Positions 9,222-19,500 of a DNA stretch of 64,000 bases are shown one piece after another; within the stretch, counting starts at the first letter, position 1; every line of letters begins with the position of its first letter. Source of the DNA: an uncultured Paracoccaceae bacterium (GTDB lineage Bacteria > Pseudomonadota > Alphaproteobacteria > Rhodobacterales > Rhodobacteraceae). The notes below the pieces were generated by a model. It was not told where the DNA came from and ran no database searches. It saw only the letters and a list, made by a program, of their open reading frames with translations. The DNA lies in assembly GCA_947494445.1 (NCBI GenBank), contig CANLVD010000002.1, forward strand, positions 372,001 through 436,000. Reading direction: 5' to 3'. The position numbers were made by a program, and so were the translations under genes.

Positions 9222-10253
9222 TCAGCCGCCGGTTGCCATCAGCGCCTTGGCCCGGTCGATCAGGGCCTGCCCGTCAATGCCCTTCTCGGACATCTCGGCC
9301 AGCCAGTTGGTATAAACAGGCTGAGCGGCTGCGGCCCAGACAGCCGATTGGGCGGCATCAAGCGTGACGACGTTGTTGCCACGATCCAGCGCCAGTTCGC
9401 GGGCCGGATCGTCGTATTCCTGCATGGTCTGGCCGGCAAATGCCGAGAATTCCAGGCCGGAATTGTCATCCATCACCGCTTGCAGATCGGCTGGAAGCGC
9501 GTCGAACTTGGCCTTGTTCATGGCCAGCACGAAAGTCACGGTATACATCATCGGCCCGGTGAACTCGGTATGGTTTTCCACCAGTTCAGGCACTTTCAGC
9601 GCTTTGGTGACTTCCCAGGGGATTGTCGTGCCGTCGATCACACCTTTCGACAGCGCCTCGGGCACTGCCGGAACAGGCATGCCAACAGGTGTCGCACCGA
9701 GTGTGTTCAAAAGAGCGTTGATCTGGCGGGATGCGCCGCGGATCTTCATGCCGTTGAAATCCGACGGTTGGGTCACTTCCTTGTTGGAGTGGATCATGCC
9801 CGGCCCATGGACCCAGCCACCCAGCAGTTTGTAGTCAGCAAATTCGGTTTCGGCGATGCCCTCATCCAGCATGGTCCAGAAGGCGGCAGAGGCAGTTTTC
9901 GCGTCATTGACCAGAAACGGCAGTTCAAAGACTTCGGTGGACGGGAATCGTCCGGGCGTGTAGCCAACCACGCTCCATGACATGTCGACCACACCGTTGA
10001 GCACCTGATCCAGCAACTCGGGCGGTTTGCCCCCCAGTTGCATGGAAGCATAACGGTTGATCTTGATCCGGCCCTCGCTTTCAGCCTCGATCTTGTCGGC
10101 CCAGACATCAATGATCTTGGCGGGAATGGTGGCCTGCGCGGGCAGGAAGCTTTGCAGGTTGAATTCGAAATCCGCTGCCTGAGCGGGCGCGCCAAGGCCC
10201 AGCGCCAGCGCACCGGCGCTGATCAGCCCCAGAACTGTTCTACGTTTGGTCAT
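9222..10253 (-). CDS. TRAP transporter solute-binding protein (DctP family)
   Basis: This is the 343-residue periplasmic protein that captures the substrate. It begins MTKRRTVLGLISAGALALG with a signal peptide cut near APAQA-A. The DctP landmarks follow: NRYASMQLGGKPPELLDQV, an MKIRGASRQINALLNTLGA segment carrying the conserved substrate-contacting arginine, and a final helical tail. The ATG at 10253 is preceded by GGGAGG; a longer frame to 10328 has no such site. The substrate is not readable from sequence, but linkage to CoA enzymes resembling carnitine enzymes suggests a carboxylate such as a betaine or carnitine derivative. Confidence 0.87.
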   Translation of the reverse strand: MTKRRTVLGLISAGALALGLGAPAQAADFEFNLQSFLPAQATIPAKIIDVWADKIEAESEGRIKINRYASMQLGGKPPELLDQVLNGVVDMSWSVVGYTPGRFPSTEVFELPFLVNDAKTASAAFWTMLDEGIAETEFADYKLLGGWVHGPGMIHSNKEVTQPSDFNGMKIRGASRQINALLNTLGATPVGMPVPAVPEALSKGVIDGTTIPWEVTKALKVPELVENHTEFTGPMMYTVTFVLAMNKAKFDALPADLQAVMDDNSGLEFSAFAGQTMQEYDDPARELALDRGNNVVTLDAAQSAVWAAAAQPVYTNWLAEMSEKGIDGQALIDRAKALMATGG

Positions 10254-10358
10254 GACAATCCTCCCTTGATTGCTGTTAGCGGCATCTTGGGGTTTGTGCG
10301 GGCAATTGCAACTCCTCCTTGCGTCCAAATGAGGATCAGCAGCGCCGTTTTCAGCCTG

Positions 10359-11138
10359 TCATTTGCCTTTCCAGACCGGATCACGCTTCTCGGCGAAGGC
10401 ACGCGCGCCTTCCATCTGGTCCTCAGACGCATAGAGCCGGTCGACCGTCGCCAACTGACGGCCGGTAATCCGGTTGAGTGCATCCTGAAACTTGGCATCC
10501 TCGGCATCGCGCACGATGTCCTTGATCGCGGCATAGACCAGCGGTGGGCCTGAGGCCAAAAGGGCCGCCAACGCGCGAGCGCGTGTCATCAATTCACCCG
10601 CAGGCAGGATTTCATTGACCAACCCCCAGCGATGGGCCTCTTGCACGTCAAACCAGCGCCCGGTCAGCAGCAGTTCCATTGCAATGTGATAGGGGATGCG
10701 TTTGGGCAGCTTTATGCTGGCGGCATCGGCAACTGTGCCTGAGCGGATCTCGGGCAAGGCAAAGCTCGCATGATCAGCGGCCAGAATGATGTCGGCAGAC
10801 AAAGCCAGTTCCAGACCACCCCCGCAGGCGATGCCATTGACCGCAGCAATCACCGGTTTGTTCATTTCGCGCAGTTCCTGCAAACCACCAAAGCCGCCAA
10901 CGCCATAGTCGCCATCCACCGCATCGCCGTCTGCTGCGGCCTTGAGGTCCCACCCGGGGCAAAAGAACTTCTCCCCCCCGCCCGTCAGGATCGCCACCCG
11001 AAGATCGGGATCGTCGCGAAAATCGCGGAACACCTCTCCCATGATGCGGCTGGTGGCCAGATCGATGGCATTGGCTTTGGGCCTGTCGAGGGTCACTTCA
11101 AGTACAGCACCATTGCGACTGGTTTTTACTGGGGTCAT
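10359..11138 (-). CDS. caiD: Carnitinyl-CoA dehydratase-like enoyl-CoA hydratase
   Basis: This 259-residue crotonase-fold enzyme closely resembles CaiD, which interconverts carnitinyl-CoA and crotonobetainyl-CoA. The shared motifs are VTLDRPKANAIDLATS near the start, GEKFFCPGWDLKAAADGD, NKPVIAAVNGIACGGGLELA (oxyanion-hole region) and the C-terminal FAEKRDPVWKGK, which is almost a CaiD signature. It lies 3 bases after the acyl-CoA ligase gene. The exact acyl-CoA is inferred; a general enoyl-CoA hydratase cannot be excluded. Confidence 0.8.
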   Translation of the reverse strand: MTPVKTSRNGAVLEVTLDRPKANAIDLATSRIMGEVFRDFRDDPDLRVAILTGGGEKFFCPGWDLKAAADGDAVDGDYGVGGFGGLQELREMNKPVIAAVNGIACGGGLELALSADIILAADHASFALPEIRSGTVADAASIKLPKRIPYHIAMELLLTGRWFDVQEAHRWGLVNEILPAGELMTRARALAALLASGPPLVYAAIKDIVRDAEDAKFQDALNRITGRQLATVDRLYASEDQMEGARAFAEKRDPVWKGK

Positions 11139-11141
11139 ATC

Positions 11142-13151
11142 TCAGGACTTTCTGATGAGCGCATCGACGGCCACGGCCGCATCTGCCGTACACAAAAGCG
11201 GGTTGACCTCAACTTCGCTGATGGCATGGGCATTTTCAACAACATAGGCCTGAATGGCCAGAACAGCCGAAGTAATCGCATCCTTATCGACAGCAGGCTT
11301 GCCGCGATATCCGTTCAGAATCGGGGCGATGGACAAGTGTTCAAGCGCGTTGCGCACATCTGAAGCCGCCACCGGCAGCAACAGCGACTTGGTGTCCTTC
11401 AGAACTTCGGTCAACACCCCGCCGGCGCCAATGGTCAGCACAAACCCATGGGCCGGGTCACGAACAATGCCGATCAGAAGTTCTGCGATAGCATCTGGCA
11501 CCATCTCCTCGACCAGATTTTTCGGCGTGCCAATCTCCCGTGCGATGCGGTCGACATCCTGTAGCGACACTTGCAGCCGCACCGCGCTCTGCTCCGATTT
11601 ATGAGCAAGGCCTAATCCCTTCACGGCAAAGGGCGGTTTCAGGGATTTGAGTTCTTGAGCAGCATCCTGTCCCGGTCGGATCACGCATCCCGCTGGCACG
11701 GAAAGGCCAAATGCCACCAGTGCTGACTTGGCCTTGTCTTCTGTCAGGGTTTGAGGGCTCAGCGCGTCCCCAGCCAGACAAAGAGGCACGCCTGAGGGCG
11801 CGCGCAAGGATCCTGCAGCCTGGACTGCAAGAAGCGCCTCCCGCAGGCCCTGAAACGGAACCACGCCACCTGCGATAAGCTTTTGCGCGGTTTCCGCCGG
11901 CATCAGTTCCGGCAGGCTTGACACCACGGCGAAGGGCGCGCCTGTCTCGCGACGGGCGATCAGGGCGGCTTCGGTCGCGCAAGACCAGTCCGTTGGATCC
12001 GTTGTCGGGTAATCAACGACGGACAGCGTCATTGAAATCCCCTCGCCGGTCATGGCCGACCAGGCCTGCCCCATCAGTTCAGAATCCCGCCAGATATAGG
12101 TGTGGTAATCCAGCGGGTTGCTGAGGGCGACCATGGGGCCAAGTGCTGCGCGTAGACTTTCCTTCTGGTTTTTGCGCAGGGAGGGGAAATGCAGATCGGT
12201 CTCAAGTGCCATGTCGGCAATCAGGCTCGCCTCGCCCCCCGAGCAGGAGATCGACGCGATCCCAGTGCCGTTGAGCGGTCCATGTACGTGCAAGAGCTTC
12301 AGCGTCTCCAGAAACTCTGGCAGGCCGCCAAGGCGCGGGACGCCGAGACGGTTCAGAAGCGCGGTTGCACCTGCATCGCTGCCCGCAAGGGACGCCGTAT
12401 GAGAAATCGTTGCCTGCTGCGCCTGCACGGACGCCCCGACCTTCAGCGCGACCAAGGGCACGCCCCGCGCCCATGCCTTGGCTGCCAGCGCCTCCCACTG
12501 GCGCAAATCACCGAAACCCTCAATGTGCAAACCAATGGCTGTGACGCGTGGATCATCGAGCAGCTCCGCCGCGATCTGAGCCTGGGAGGTTTGAGCCATG
12601 TTCCCGCAAGTCACCATATAGGCAATCGGCAGGCCGCGTTTCTGCATGGTCAGATTTATCGCGATGTTGGAGCTTTGGGTCAGGATTGCAACGCCGCGAT
12701 CAACTGGCGTGCAGCCATGTTGATCGGGCCAAAGAAGCGCCCCGTCCAATGTGTTGATGAAGCCGTAACAGTTTGGACCAAGGATCGGCATGTCACCCGC
12801 AGCCCTGATCAGGCGGGCTTGCAAATCATCGCCTGATGCATCCTCCGACCGGGCTTCTGCATAACCGGAGGCAAAGCAAACAGCACCGCCTGCACCCATG
12901 GCCGAGAGGGCTTCAACCGTCTTAATTGTTGCATGGCGGTTGATGCCGATGAAACTGGCATCCGGCGGGGACGGCAAATCGGCAAGTCCGGTGAATGCCG
13001 GAAGGCCACCGATGTCTTTCGCTTGTGGGTGAACCGGCCAGATCGTGCCTGCAAACCCCATGGCACGCGACTGGGCGATCACAGCTGTGCACCATGCCCC
13101 ACCACCGATGACTGCGATGGACTGGGGTTGCAAAAGGCGCTTCAGAGACAT
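11142..13151 (-). CDS. Acyl-CoA synthetase of the NDP-forming (acetate-CoA ligase) superfamily
   Basis: This enzyme is expected to form an acyl-CoA thioester with ATP hydrolysis through a phosphohistidine. The 669 residues contain an N-terminal CoA-binding Rossmann domain (SIAVIGGGAWC), a succinyl-CoA-ligase-like middle with ILGPNCYGF and SHTASLAGSDA (the latter holding the likely phosphorylated histidine), and a C-terminal ATP-grasp domain with FAVKGLGLAHKSE and ISEVEVNPLL. It replaces the AMP-forming CaiC-type ligase expected in a classical carnitine operon. It is tightly packed between the dehydrogenase and dehydratase genes. Confidence 0.82.
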   Translation of the reverse strand: MSLKRLLQPQSIAVIGGGAWCTAVIAQSRAMGFAGTIWPVHPQAKDIGGLPAFTGLADLPSPPDASFIGINRHATIKTVEALSAMGAGGAVCFASGYAEARSEDASGDDLQARLIRAAGDMPILGPNCYGFINTLDGALLWPDQHGCTPVDRGVAILTQSSNIAINLTMQKRGLPIAYMVTCGNMAQTSQAQIAAELLDDPRVTAIGLHIEGFGDLRQWEALAAKAWARGVPLVALKVGASVQAQQATISHTASLAGSDAGATALLNRLGVPRLGGLPEFLETLKLLHVHGPLNGTGIASISCSGGEASLIADMALETDLHFPSLRKNQKESLRAALGPMVALSNPLDYHTYIWRDSELMGQAWSAMTGEGISMTLSVVDYPTTDPTDWSCATEAALIARRETGAPFAVVSSLPELMPAETAQKLIAGGVVPFQGLREALLAVQAAGSLRAPSGVPLCLAGDALSPQTLTEDKAKSALVAFGLSVPAGCVIRPGQDAAQELKSLKPPFAVKGLGLAHKSEQSAVRLQVSLQDVDRIAREIGTPKNLVEEMVPDAIAELLIGIVRDPAHGFVLTIGAGGVLTEVLKDTKSLLLPVAASDVRNALEHLSIAPILNGYRGKPAVDKDAITSAVLAIQAYVVENAHAISEVEVNPLLCTADAAVAVDALIRKS

Positions 13152-13157
13152 GCCCGT

Positions 13158-14318
13158 TCAGGCCCCAAGGGGCCGCAGCAGATCGCGGCTGATGATGTGA
13201 CGCTGGATCTCGGACGTCCCATCCCAGATCCGCTCGACCCGCGCATCACGCCAGAACCGCTCGATCGGGAAGTCATCCATCAACCCCATTCCGCCAAAAA
13301 TCTGCAAGGTGGCATCGGTCACCCGTGCAAGCGCCTCGGACGCATACAGTTTGGCCGACGCGATCTCCCGGTTGGACGGCAGGTTCTGGTCAAGACGCCA
13401 TGCGGCTGCCAGCGTCAGCCAATCGGCTGCGTCAATTTCGGTGATCATGTCGGCAATCTGGAAACCCACTCCCTGAAACTTGCCGATGGGCTGCCCGAAT
13501 TGCTGGCGTTCTGCTGCGTAGTTCAGCGCATAATCAAAACAGCGCCGCGCCCTCCCGACAGAGAAAGCCGCAACCGTCAGGCGCGTGGCATAAAGCCATT
13601 CATTCATCACCGCAAAGCCGCCATCAACTTCGCCCAGCACCTGAGCATCTGGCAGACGACAATCATCAAAGGTCAGGATGTAATTCTTGTACCCCTTGTG
13701 ACTGACCGAGTTATAGCCCTCGCGCACGCCAAAACCGGGTGTGTCGCGGTCCACCAGAAATGTTGTGATCCGTCGCTTTGGGCCTTTCGGGGTCTCATCT
13801 GTACCGGTGGCGATGAAGACTATGAAGAAATCCGCATGCTCTGCGCCCGAAATGAAATGCTTGGAGCCGTTGACCACCCAATCACCACCATCGTGCAGGG
13901 CCTGACACTTCATGCCGCGTACATCCGATCCGGCATCGGGTTCTGTCATGGCAAGCGCATCCATCCGCTCACCACGCACGGCTGGCAGCAGGTAGCGTTC
14001 GCGTTGTTCGTCATTACAGGCCATCAGGATATTCTGGGGCCGCCCGAAGAAATGGGTGAGCGCCATGGAACCTCGTCCCAGTTCGCGCTCCACAAGGGTG
14101 AAATCAAGGTGACTGAGCCCGGCCCCGCCCACGCTTTGCGGAAAATTACAGGCGTAGAACCCCAGATCGATGCATTTGCGTTTGATCTCCTCTCCCAGTT
14201 CGCGCGGCACATGGCCGGTCCGCTCGACCTCCGCCTCGTAAGGGTAGATCTCATGTTCGACAAAGCTGCGAACGGTGGAGACGATCATTTCCTGTTCGTG
14301 AGAGAGGCCAAATTCCAT
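13158..14318 (-). CDS. Acyl-CoA dehydrogenase
   Basis: This FAD enzyme of 386 residues oxidises an acyl-CoA to the 2-enoyl-CoA. Family motifs are ALAMTEPDAGSDVRGM (FAD/substrate loop), VVNGSKHFISGAEHADFF, ERQQFGQPIGKFQ and the C-terminal IFGGMGLMDDFPIERFWRDA and IWDGTSEIQRHII. The ATG at 14318 has CGGAG seven bases upstream; a GTG at 14324 is an alternative. It is the first gene of a leftward run with the ligase, dehydratase and TRAP genes. A role on gamma-butyrobetainyl-CoA or a related substrate is an inference from the neighbours. Confidence 0.85.
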   Translation of the reverse strand: MEFGLSHEQEMIVSTVRSFVEHEIYPYEAEVERTGHVPRELGEEIKRKCIDLGFYACNFPQSVGGAGLSHLDFTLVERELGRGSMALTHFFGRPQNILMACNDEQRERYLLPAVRGERMDALAMTEPDAGSDVRGMKCQALHDGGDWVVNGSKHFISGAEHADFFIVFIATGTDETPKGPKRRITTFLVDRDTPGFGVREGYNSVSHKGYKNYILTFDDCRLPDAQVLGEVDGGFAVMNEWLYATRLTVAAFSVGRARRCFDYALNYAAERQQFGQPIGKFQGVGFQIADMITEIDAADWLTLAAAWRLDQNLPSNREIASAKLYASEALARVTDATLQIFGGMGLMDDFPIERFWRDARVERIWDGTSEIQRHIISRDLLRPLGA

Positions 14319-14399
14319 GATCACACTCCGAGATGGATGGATTGGTGGCTGATAGAAACGCGGCTTGTCTTTTCATGACATGCAGAGTTAGCTGATTTC
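14319..14399. promoter_or_regulatory. Divergent promoter region, acyl-CoA dehydrogenase / AraC regulator
   Basis: Only 81 bases separate the starts of the leftward catabolic genes and the rightward regulator. Both promoters and any operator for the regulator must lie here or inside the first codons. I do not see a clear inverted repeat, which fits AraC-type proteins that bind direct or degenerate sites. Confidence 0.45.
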
Positions 14400-15341
14400 A
14401 TGCAGACTTTGCAAAATTCCGCGGTTAGAACGGCGCATTTCGACATTCTGTTGTTCGATGCGTTCTCAAACCATTGCCTTGCCAACACAGTGGAGCCGTT
14501 GCGCGCTGCCAATACGCTGTCACGGGCGCCACTTTACCGTTGGCGATTCCTGACAATTGATGGCACGGCAGCGGAAAGTTCCAGCGGGATGCGGGTGGAG
14601 CCCCATGGCGCATTGGACGGGTCAACAGGTGACATGTTGATGGTGATGCCATCCTATGGATTTCGCGACCATTCTACGCCTGTGGTGATCCGGCAGTTGC
14701 GGCAAGCGGCAGGCCGCTATGGCGTGCTGGCAGGGCTTGATACCGGCAGTTGGTTGCTGGCGCAGGCCGGGCTTCTGGACGGGCACCGCGCCACGATCCA
14801 CTGGGATGAATTCACCGGCTTTGCAGAGCGATTTCCACAAGTGGACGTACAACGCGCTCGCTTTATCGAGGATCGCAACAGGCTCACCTGTTCAGGGGCA
14901 ATGGCTGCGTTTGAGTTGATCGAACATCTGATCGGTCAAGCAAATGGTCGGCTGCTGGCGATGGATGTGGCACAGTTGTTCATGGTGCAGGGGTCAACTG
15001 GGGCGGAACCACGTCCCAACCGCCATCCGAAAACACTGGCCGACCGCGCCCATGCCATGATGCAGGCCAATCTTGAACAGCCCCTCAAGATTTCCGCTCT
15101 TGCAGAGCATCTTGGCTGTTCCCAGCGGCGGCTGGAAGCTGTGATGCTGGCAGCTTTCGGAGCCTCGCCGCAGGCGATCTACAAACGGTCTCGTCTGAAC
15201 CTTGCTCGCAAACTGGTGATTGAGACCGGACAGAGCGTGTCCGAAATCGCCGGGCGCTCAGGGTATGAAAATGCCAGTGCAATGACACGGGCGTTCAGAT
15301 CGGAATTCGGGGAAACGCCTCAAGGGCTGCGACGGCAATGA
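14400..15341 (+). CDS. GlxA-type AraC-family transcriptional regulator
   Basis: This 313-residue regulator has an N-terminal DJ-1/PfpI-like domain (about residues 15-185) and a C-terminal pair of AraC helix-turn-helix motifs (ISALAEHLGCSQRRLEAVML and VSEIAGRSGYENASAMTRAF). This architecture is shared by regulators of betaine and carnitine catabolism such as GbdR and CdhR. It is divergent from the CoA-enzyme/TRAP genes, so it is the likely local activator. The DJ-1 domain is presumably a ligand sensor, not an amidase. Confidence 0.87.
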   Translation: MQTLQNSAVRTAHFDILLFDAFSNHCLANTVEPLRAANTLSRAPLYRWRFLTIDGTAAESSSGMRVEPHGALDGSTGDMLMVMPSYGFRDHSTPVVIRQLRQAAGRYGVLAGLDTGSWLLAQAGLLDGHRATIHWDEFTGFAERFPQVDVQRARFIEDRNRLTCSGAMAAFELIEHLIGQANGRLLAMDVAQLFMVQGSTGAEPRPNRHPKTLADRAHAMMQANLEQPLKISALAEHLGCSQRRLEAVMLAAFGASPQAIYKRSRLNLARKLVIETGQSVSEIAGRSGYENASAMTRAFRSEFGETPQGLRRQ

Positions 15342-15500
15342 GGAAAGCCCTAAAGTGAAAATACTGGGCCATGACCAAGATGCGGAGAGAGAAATGCACC
15401 TTTGTCGCTGGTCATGGCCCGGTCCTGCTGAGGCAGGATCTGCCCGGTTCAGTCAGGAAGATCTGAACCAGGCAAATTCTTGATCGATTTGGCTATGGGT

Positions 15501-15725
15501 TCAGCGGCGTGGCTGGTTGACGAAATCGAAGAAAGTGGCCTTTTCAACGTCTTCCCGGCTCAGACCCATGTCCGTCAAAAGTGCCACGTCAATGGAGCGA
15601 AACCGGTCCAGATCCTGACGTGCGCTGATCATGGTGATCGGGCCGGGGATGGAAGCCAGTGCATGCAGGATGGTCGAGAAGATCGAGCGGCTTGTCTTGG
15701 CGGTGGTGTTTGGTGCGATTGTCAT
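15501..15725 (-). CDS. DUF1127 small protein
   Basis: This 74-residue protein ends in the DUF1127 core, RFRSIDVALLTDMGLSREDVE. Members are small arginine-containing proteins; some alphaproteobacterial ones affect RNA turnover or phosphate/carbon metabolism, but the function of this one is unknown. A GGAAGGACAG ribosome site precedes the ATG at 15725. It stands alone between two regulators. Confidence 0.75.
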   Translation of the reverse strand: MTIAPNTTAKTSRSIFSTILHALASIPGPITMISARQDLDRFRSIDVALLTDMGLSREDVEKATFFDFVNQPRR

Positions 15726-15822
15726 GGTCTGTCCTTCCGGGGTGTTCGTTTTGCCGTTGTTGGCGATGAACCCGGAATGCCACGAACCGCAGGCACTCTT
15801 CTGTTAAGCGCTTAACGGAAGG

Positions 15823-16473
15823 TCAGAAAAATTCAGAATTTTTGATCGCATCAAGTGCTGAGGCATCCAGAACGGCGATCCGCCCACGAGACACCGCAAC
15901 AATCCCGTCGCGCCGCCAGATGGCCAGCGTGGTCGAGACAACCTCGCGGGTGACACCCACATAATCTGCCAATTGCGCCTGTGACATAGCGATCTCACCA
16001 CGAGCATCGGAAAGATACAGGATCTTGGAGGCCAAGCGCGCAGCAGGGGGCAGAAACACCTGATCCTCCATCTGCTGGCTCATCCAGCGCATGCGTTTGC
16101 CAGCCAACCCCAGAAGCTCCGCTGCAAGGTCGGGTGCGCGGGCAAGTCCGGACAGAAGGTCTGACTGGCGGATGGCACGCAAGCTGCAAGGCTCCAGCGC
16201 CTCGATCCGGGCTGTGCGCGGACCGGGATCGAAAATTGCGATCTCGCCAAAGATACTTTCGGGGCGCAACTGGTTGAGCGACAGTTTTCGCCCCTCAATG
16301 GAATAGACGCTGACCTCAAGCAGTCCGGCATCAAGCACATAGAGCCGGTCGTCATACTCACCCTGCTCAAACAGCGTTTCTCCCTTGGCGAGCTTCACAG
16401 GGCGAAACTCCTTGTCGAGGATTGCCAGAAGTGCCTCGGAGGCATCCGAGAGAAAGGCCGGCTGGTCGGACAT
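15823..16473 (-). CDS. Crp/Fnr-family regulator, probably cyclic-nucleotide binding
   Basis: This 216-residue protein has a cyclic-nucleotide-binding beta-roll (about 10-130) followed by a Crp-type winged helix (SQAQLADYVGVTREVVSTTL). The beta-roll keeps a phosphate-binding cassette, FGEIAIFDPGPRTARI, with the Glu and Arg that contact cAMP or cGMP. The N-terminus has no FNR-type cysteine cluster. The ATG at 16473 has GGAG upstream; the frame is open to 16581 but without a ribosome site. It is divergent, by 111 bases, from a class III nucleotide cyclase, so the two could form a local signal-receiver pair. Confidence 0.85.
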   Translation of the reverse strand: MSDQPAFLSDASEALLAILDKEFRPVKLAKGETLFEQGEYDDRLYVLDAGLLEVSVYSIEGRKLSLNQLRPESIFGEIAIFDPGPRTARIEALEPCSLRAIRQSDLLSGLARAPDLAAELLGLAGKRMRWMSQQMEDQVFLPPAARLASKILYLSDARGEIAMSQAQLADYVGVTREVVSTTLAIWRRDGIVAVSRGRIAVLDASALDAIKNSEFF

Positions 16474-16584
16474 GACGTCAACTCCGTGAGGATCGGCAGC
16501 ACAACCACTGCCCCACCCGAGAAAGGTTTCTCTTTCGTTTTTAATCGTTTGGCAGCAAGCTGCGCGCAATTCTAGGAGCAATCT

Positions 16585-19500
16585 GTGTCACTTTTCAAAA
16601 AGAGTTCTGCCAAACCCAAAGTTCAGTCCGAGCAGACGGGCGAGCGGCGGCAGTTGACGGTGCTCTTTTACGACATTGTTGGCTCGACCTCTCTGGTTGA
16701 TCACGACGACCCTGAGGCGTTGCGCTTCGCTCTGGATCAGATCCACAAGGCGGCGCGCGACGTGCTGGGAGACCATGGCGGTTCGCTGGAACAGGTCATG
16801 GGCGATGGCGGGATGGCCTATTTCGGCTATCCCGAAGCGTCAGAGGATGCCGCCTTGATGGCTGTGCAGTCCGCCTTGATGCTGCTTGATATGCGAGCGG
16901 AAATACCAAACGCACCGGACATCCGCATCGGGATTGCGACCAGCGTGGTCATCCTGCCCGATACGCCCGAGGCCCTTGCAGCCGGGCGGCTGGGGGCAGT
17001 TGGGGTTGCGCCCAATCTGGCCGCACGACTTGAAGCTGCCTGTCCGGTCAATCAGGTGCTGGTCGGACCGGCGACACAATCGCTGACCCGGCGCGCGATC
17101 GACTTTGAGCCCGTTGATGGCCTGAACCTCAAGGGTTTTCCCGACGTGACACGCGCCTGGCGGGCAAAGGCAATGATGGATGCGGGTTCACGATTTGAGC
17201 GGGATCGGGATGGAACGGCTGAGTTTGCCGGACGCAGCGAGGAGGTTTCACGCCTGTTGGAAAGCTGGCAGCAGGCAAAATCAGGCACCGGCGCCGCTTA
17301 TCTGATCGAAGGCGAGCCAGGCATCGGAAAATCCCGGATACTGGCCGAAATCACCCGGCAAGCGTTCGATGCCCGCGTGATCCTGCTCCAATGCCAGCCA
17401 CGCACCCAAGGGGAGGCTCTGTTTTCGGTCATTCGCATGTATGACCGGGCCTATGAAGCCGGAAACGATGAGGCTTTGGCCGCTGTCGCGCTGCGCACGG
17501 CGGAGCAACTGGGGGCTTTGGAAGAGGACGAAAGCCTGAGCGCAAATGCCCGGCGGGACGCGATTGTCGGCACGGTCGCAGACGGATTTCTGGAATTGAC
17601 AAATGACGCGCCTCTGCTGTTGCTGGCCGAGGATCTGCATTGGGTTGACGAGGTGACGCTGGCCGTACTTGCGCGCCTTGGTCTGCAATCACGCGATCAT
17701 GCCTTGATGGTTCTGGCCACAACCCGCCCGGATGCCGGTTTGCAGGATCTCGAAGACAGCTATGTCCCCCTGCCACTTGCCACAGTCGACAGACCCGAAG
17801 CGCTTGCTCTTGTTGATGGCTGCGCGAAGGCTCCGCTGTCAGCGGCAACACGCGACTGGATCGTCGACAAGGCAGACGGCAACCCTTTGTTCCTGATCGA
17901 ATTGACCGCTCATGCGGTTGAGACCGTGACAGGGCTTGGCGGTCCATCGGACCTTGGCGGGATCACCGTTGACAGCCTGCGCGATCTTCTGTCGGTCCGG
18001 TTTGAAAGCGCTGGACAGGCAAAGCGTACGGCGCAGATCGCCAGCGTTCTGGGCCGGGAATACCCACACCATCTACTGGCCCGCCTGTCCACATCGCTGA
18101 GCGGGGCGGAACTGGATGCCGATCTTCAACGGCTTCTTGATCACGGCATTCAGGACATGGTCGGAAACGGGTATTCCTATGCCTTCCGTCACGCGCTGGT
18201 GCGCGACGTGGCTTATGACAGTCAGTTGCGATCTGTCCGCAAGGCGCTTCACGGCAAGATCGTTGATCTGGTGGACGGGGATCCCGGACTGTCAGCTGAC
18301 GTGCCTGATGTCTTGCTGGCTGAACACTGCCTGTCGGCTGAGCGAAACTTGCGCGGGACCGGTCTGTTGATCGATGTGGCAGAGGATGCGATCAAACGCT
18401 CCGCCCTGCGTGCACCGCGCGCGATGCTGGAACGCGCGTTGAAGCTGGCAGAAGGGCTGGCAGAAGGGCCGGAACGCGATCTGCTGCAATTACGGGCTAC
18501 AGCACTATTGGGTCCACTGGTCACCTTGCTCTCCGGCCACCGGGAAGCAGGTCCGCTCTATGAGGCCGGACAGGCGCTCTATTTCAAACTGCCGCAAGCC
18601 CAGCGCGCACCGTTTTTTCCGGTACTTTGGGGGTGGTGGTTTACCTCGGGCAATCTGATCGAGCAGACCCGCCGTTCTGAAGTCCTGATCCGGGATGTGA
18701 GCGCTCAAGCCGATGCGGAGTCCCGTTTGCAGGCGTTGCATTGTGGCTGGGCAACCCTGTTTGACGGAGGCGCGCATCACCGCTGTCTCTCAGCAATTGA
18801 TCAGGGCCTCGCGCTTTTTGACGATGAGGCGGCGCACCGGTCTCGGCACCTATACGGCCATGACGCAAAGGTGTGCGGTCTGGGAGAGCGGGCACTTTGC
18901 GAATGGTTGACCGGACGGGCAGATCTGAGCAAGGCGTCAATCCGGAACTGCGAGATCTGGGGCGATGAGACTGCCCATCTGGCCAGTCAGTTGCACGGGC
19001 TGGACATCGCGACCCAAGTGGCCTTCTTCAATCATGATCTGCCCGAGATCGACCGGATCCTGAGCAAGATGGAACGCCTGTCGGAGGGAGATGCAGCGCC
19101 CGCCATTCTGGCCAAACGGCAGATTTTTCGCGGCTGGATGGCCGCACGCAATGGTGATGTCGGACACAGAGATGCGGTCACCCGTGGGCTGAAGGCACTG
19201 CATGATTTTGGCGTGCTCGAGGATACACCATTTTACGCCGATATCGCAGCCCAGGTCACCGCCGCCGCGGGAGACATTCTCGGGGCGCTCGGCCCACTTG
19301 ATGAGACTATTGCCGAAGCGCGCACCACCCGGCTGACTTACTGGCTGCCGGAACTTCTCCGGCGAAAAGCCTTGTTGATCGGCGGCACAGGCGCGGAAAG
19401 CGCGTTGGATGAGGCATTTGAGATGTCTCAAACACAGGGGGCGCAAATGCTGGCCCTGCGCAATCTGGGAACCCGAATAGATCTGGGCCTGCTGTTCCCT

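Noticed and set aside
12933-14378. A 481-codon frame on the + strand opposite the acyl-CoA ligase and dehydrogenase
   Set aside because: It lies antisense to two well-supported genes, has no family motifs and results from high-G+C third-position bias.
15395-15465. Overlapping short hairpins downstream of the AraC-type regulator as a terminator
   Set aside because: Stems are only six to seven pairs with no T tract in either direction.
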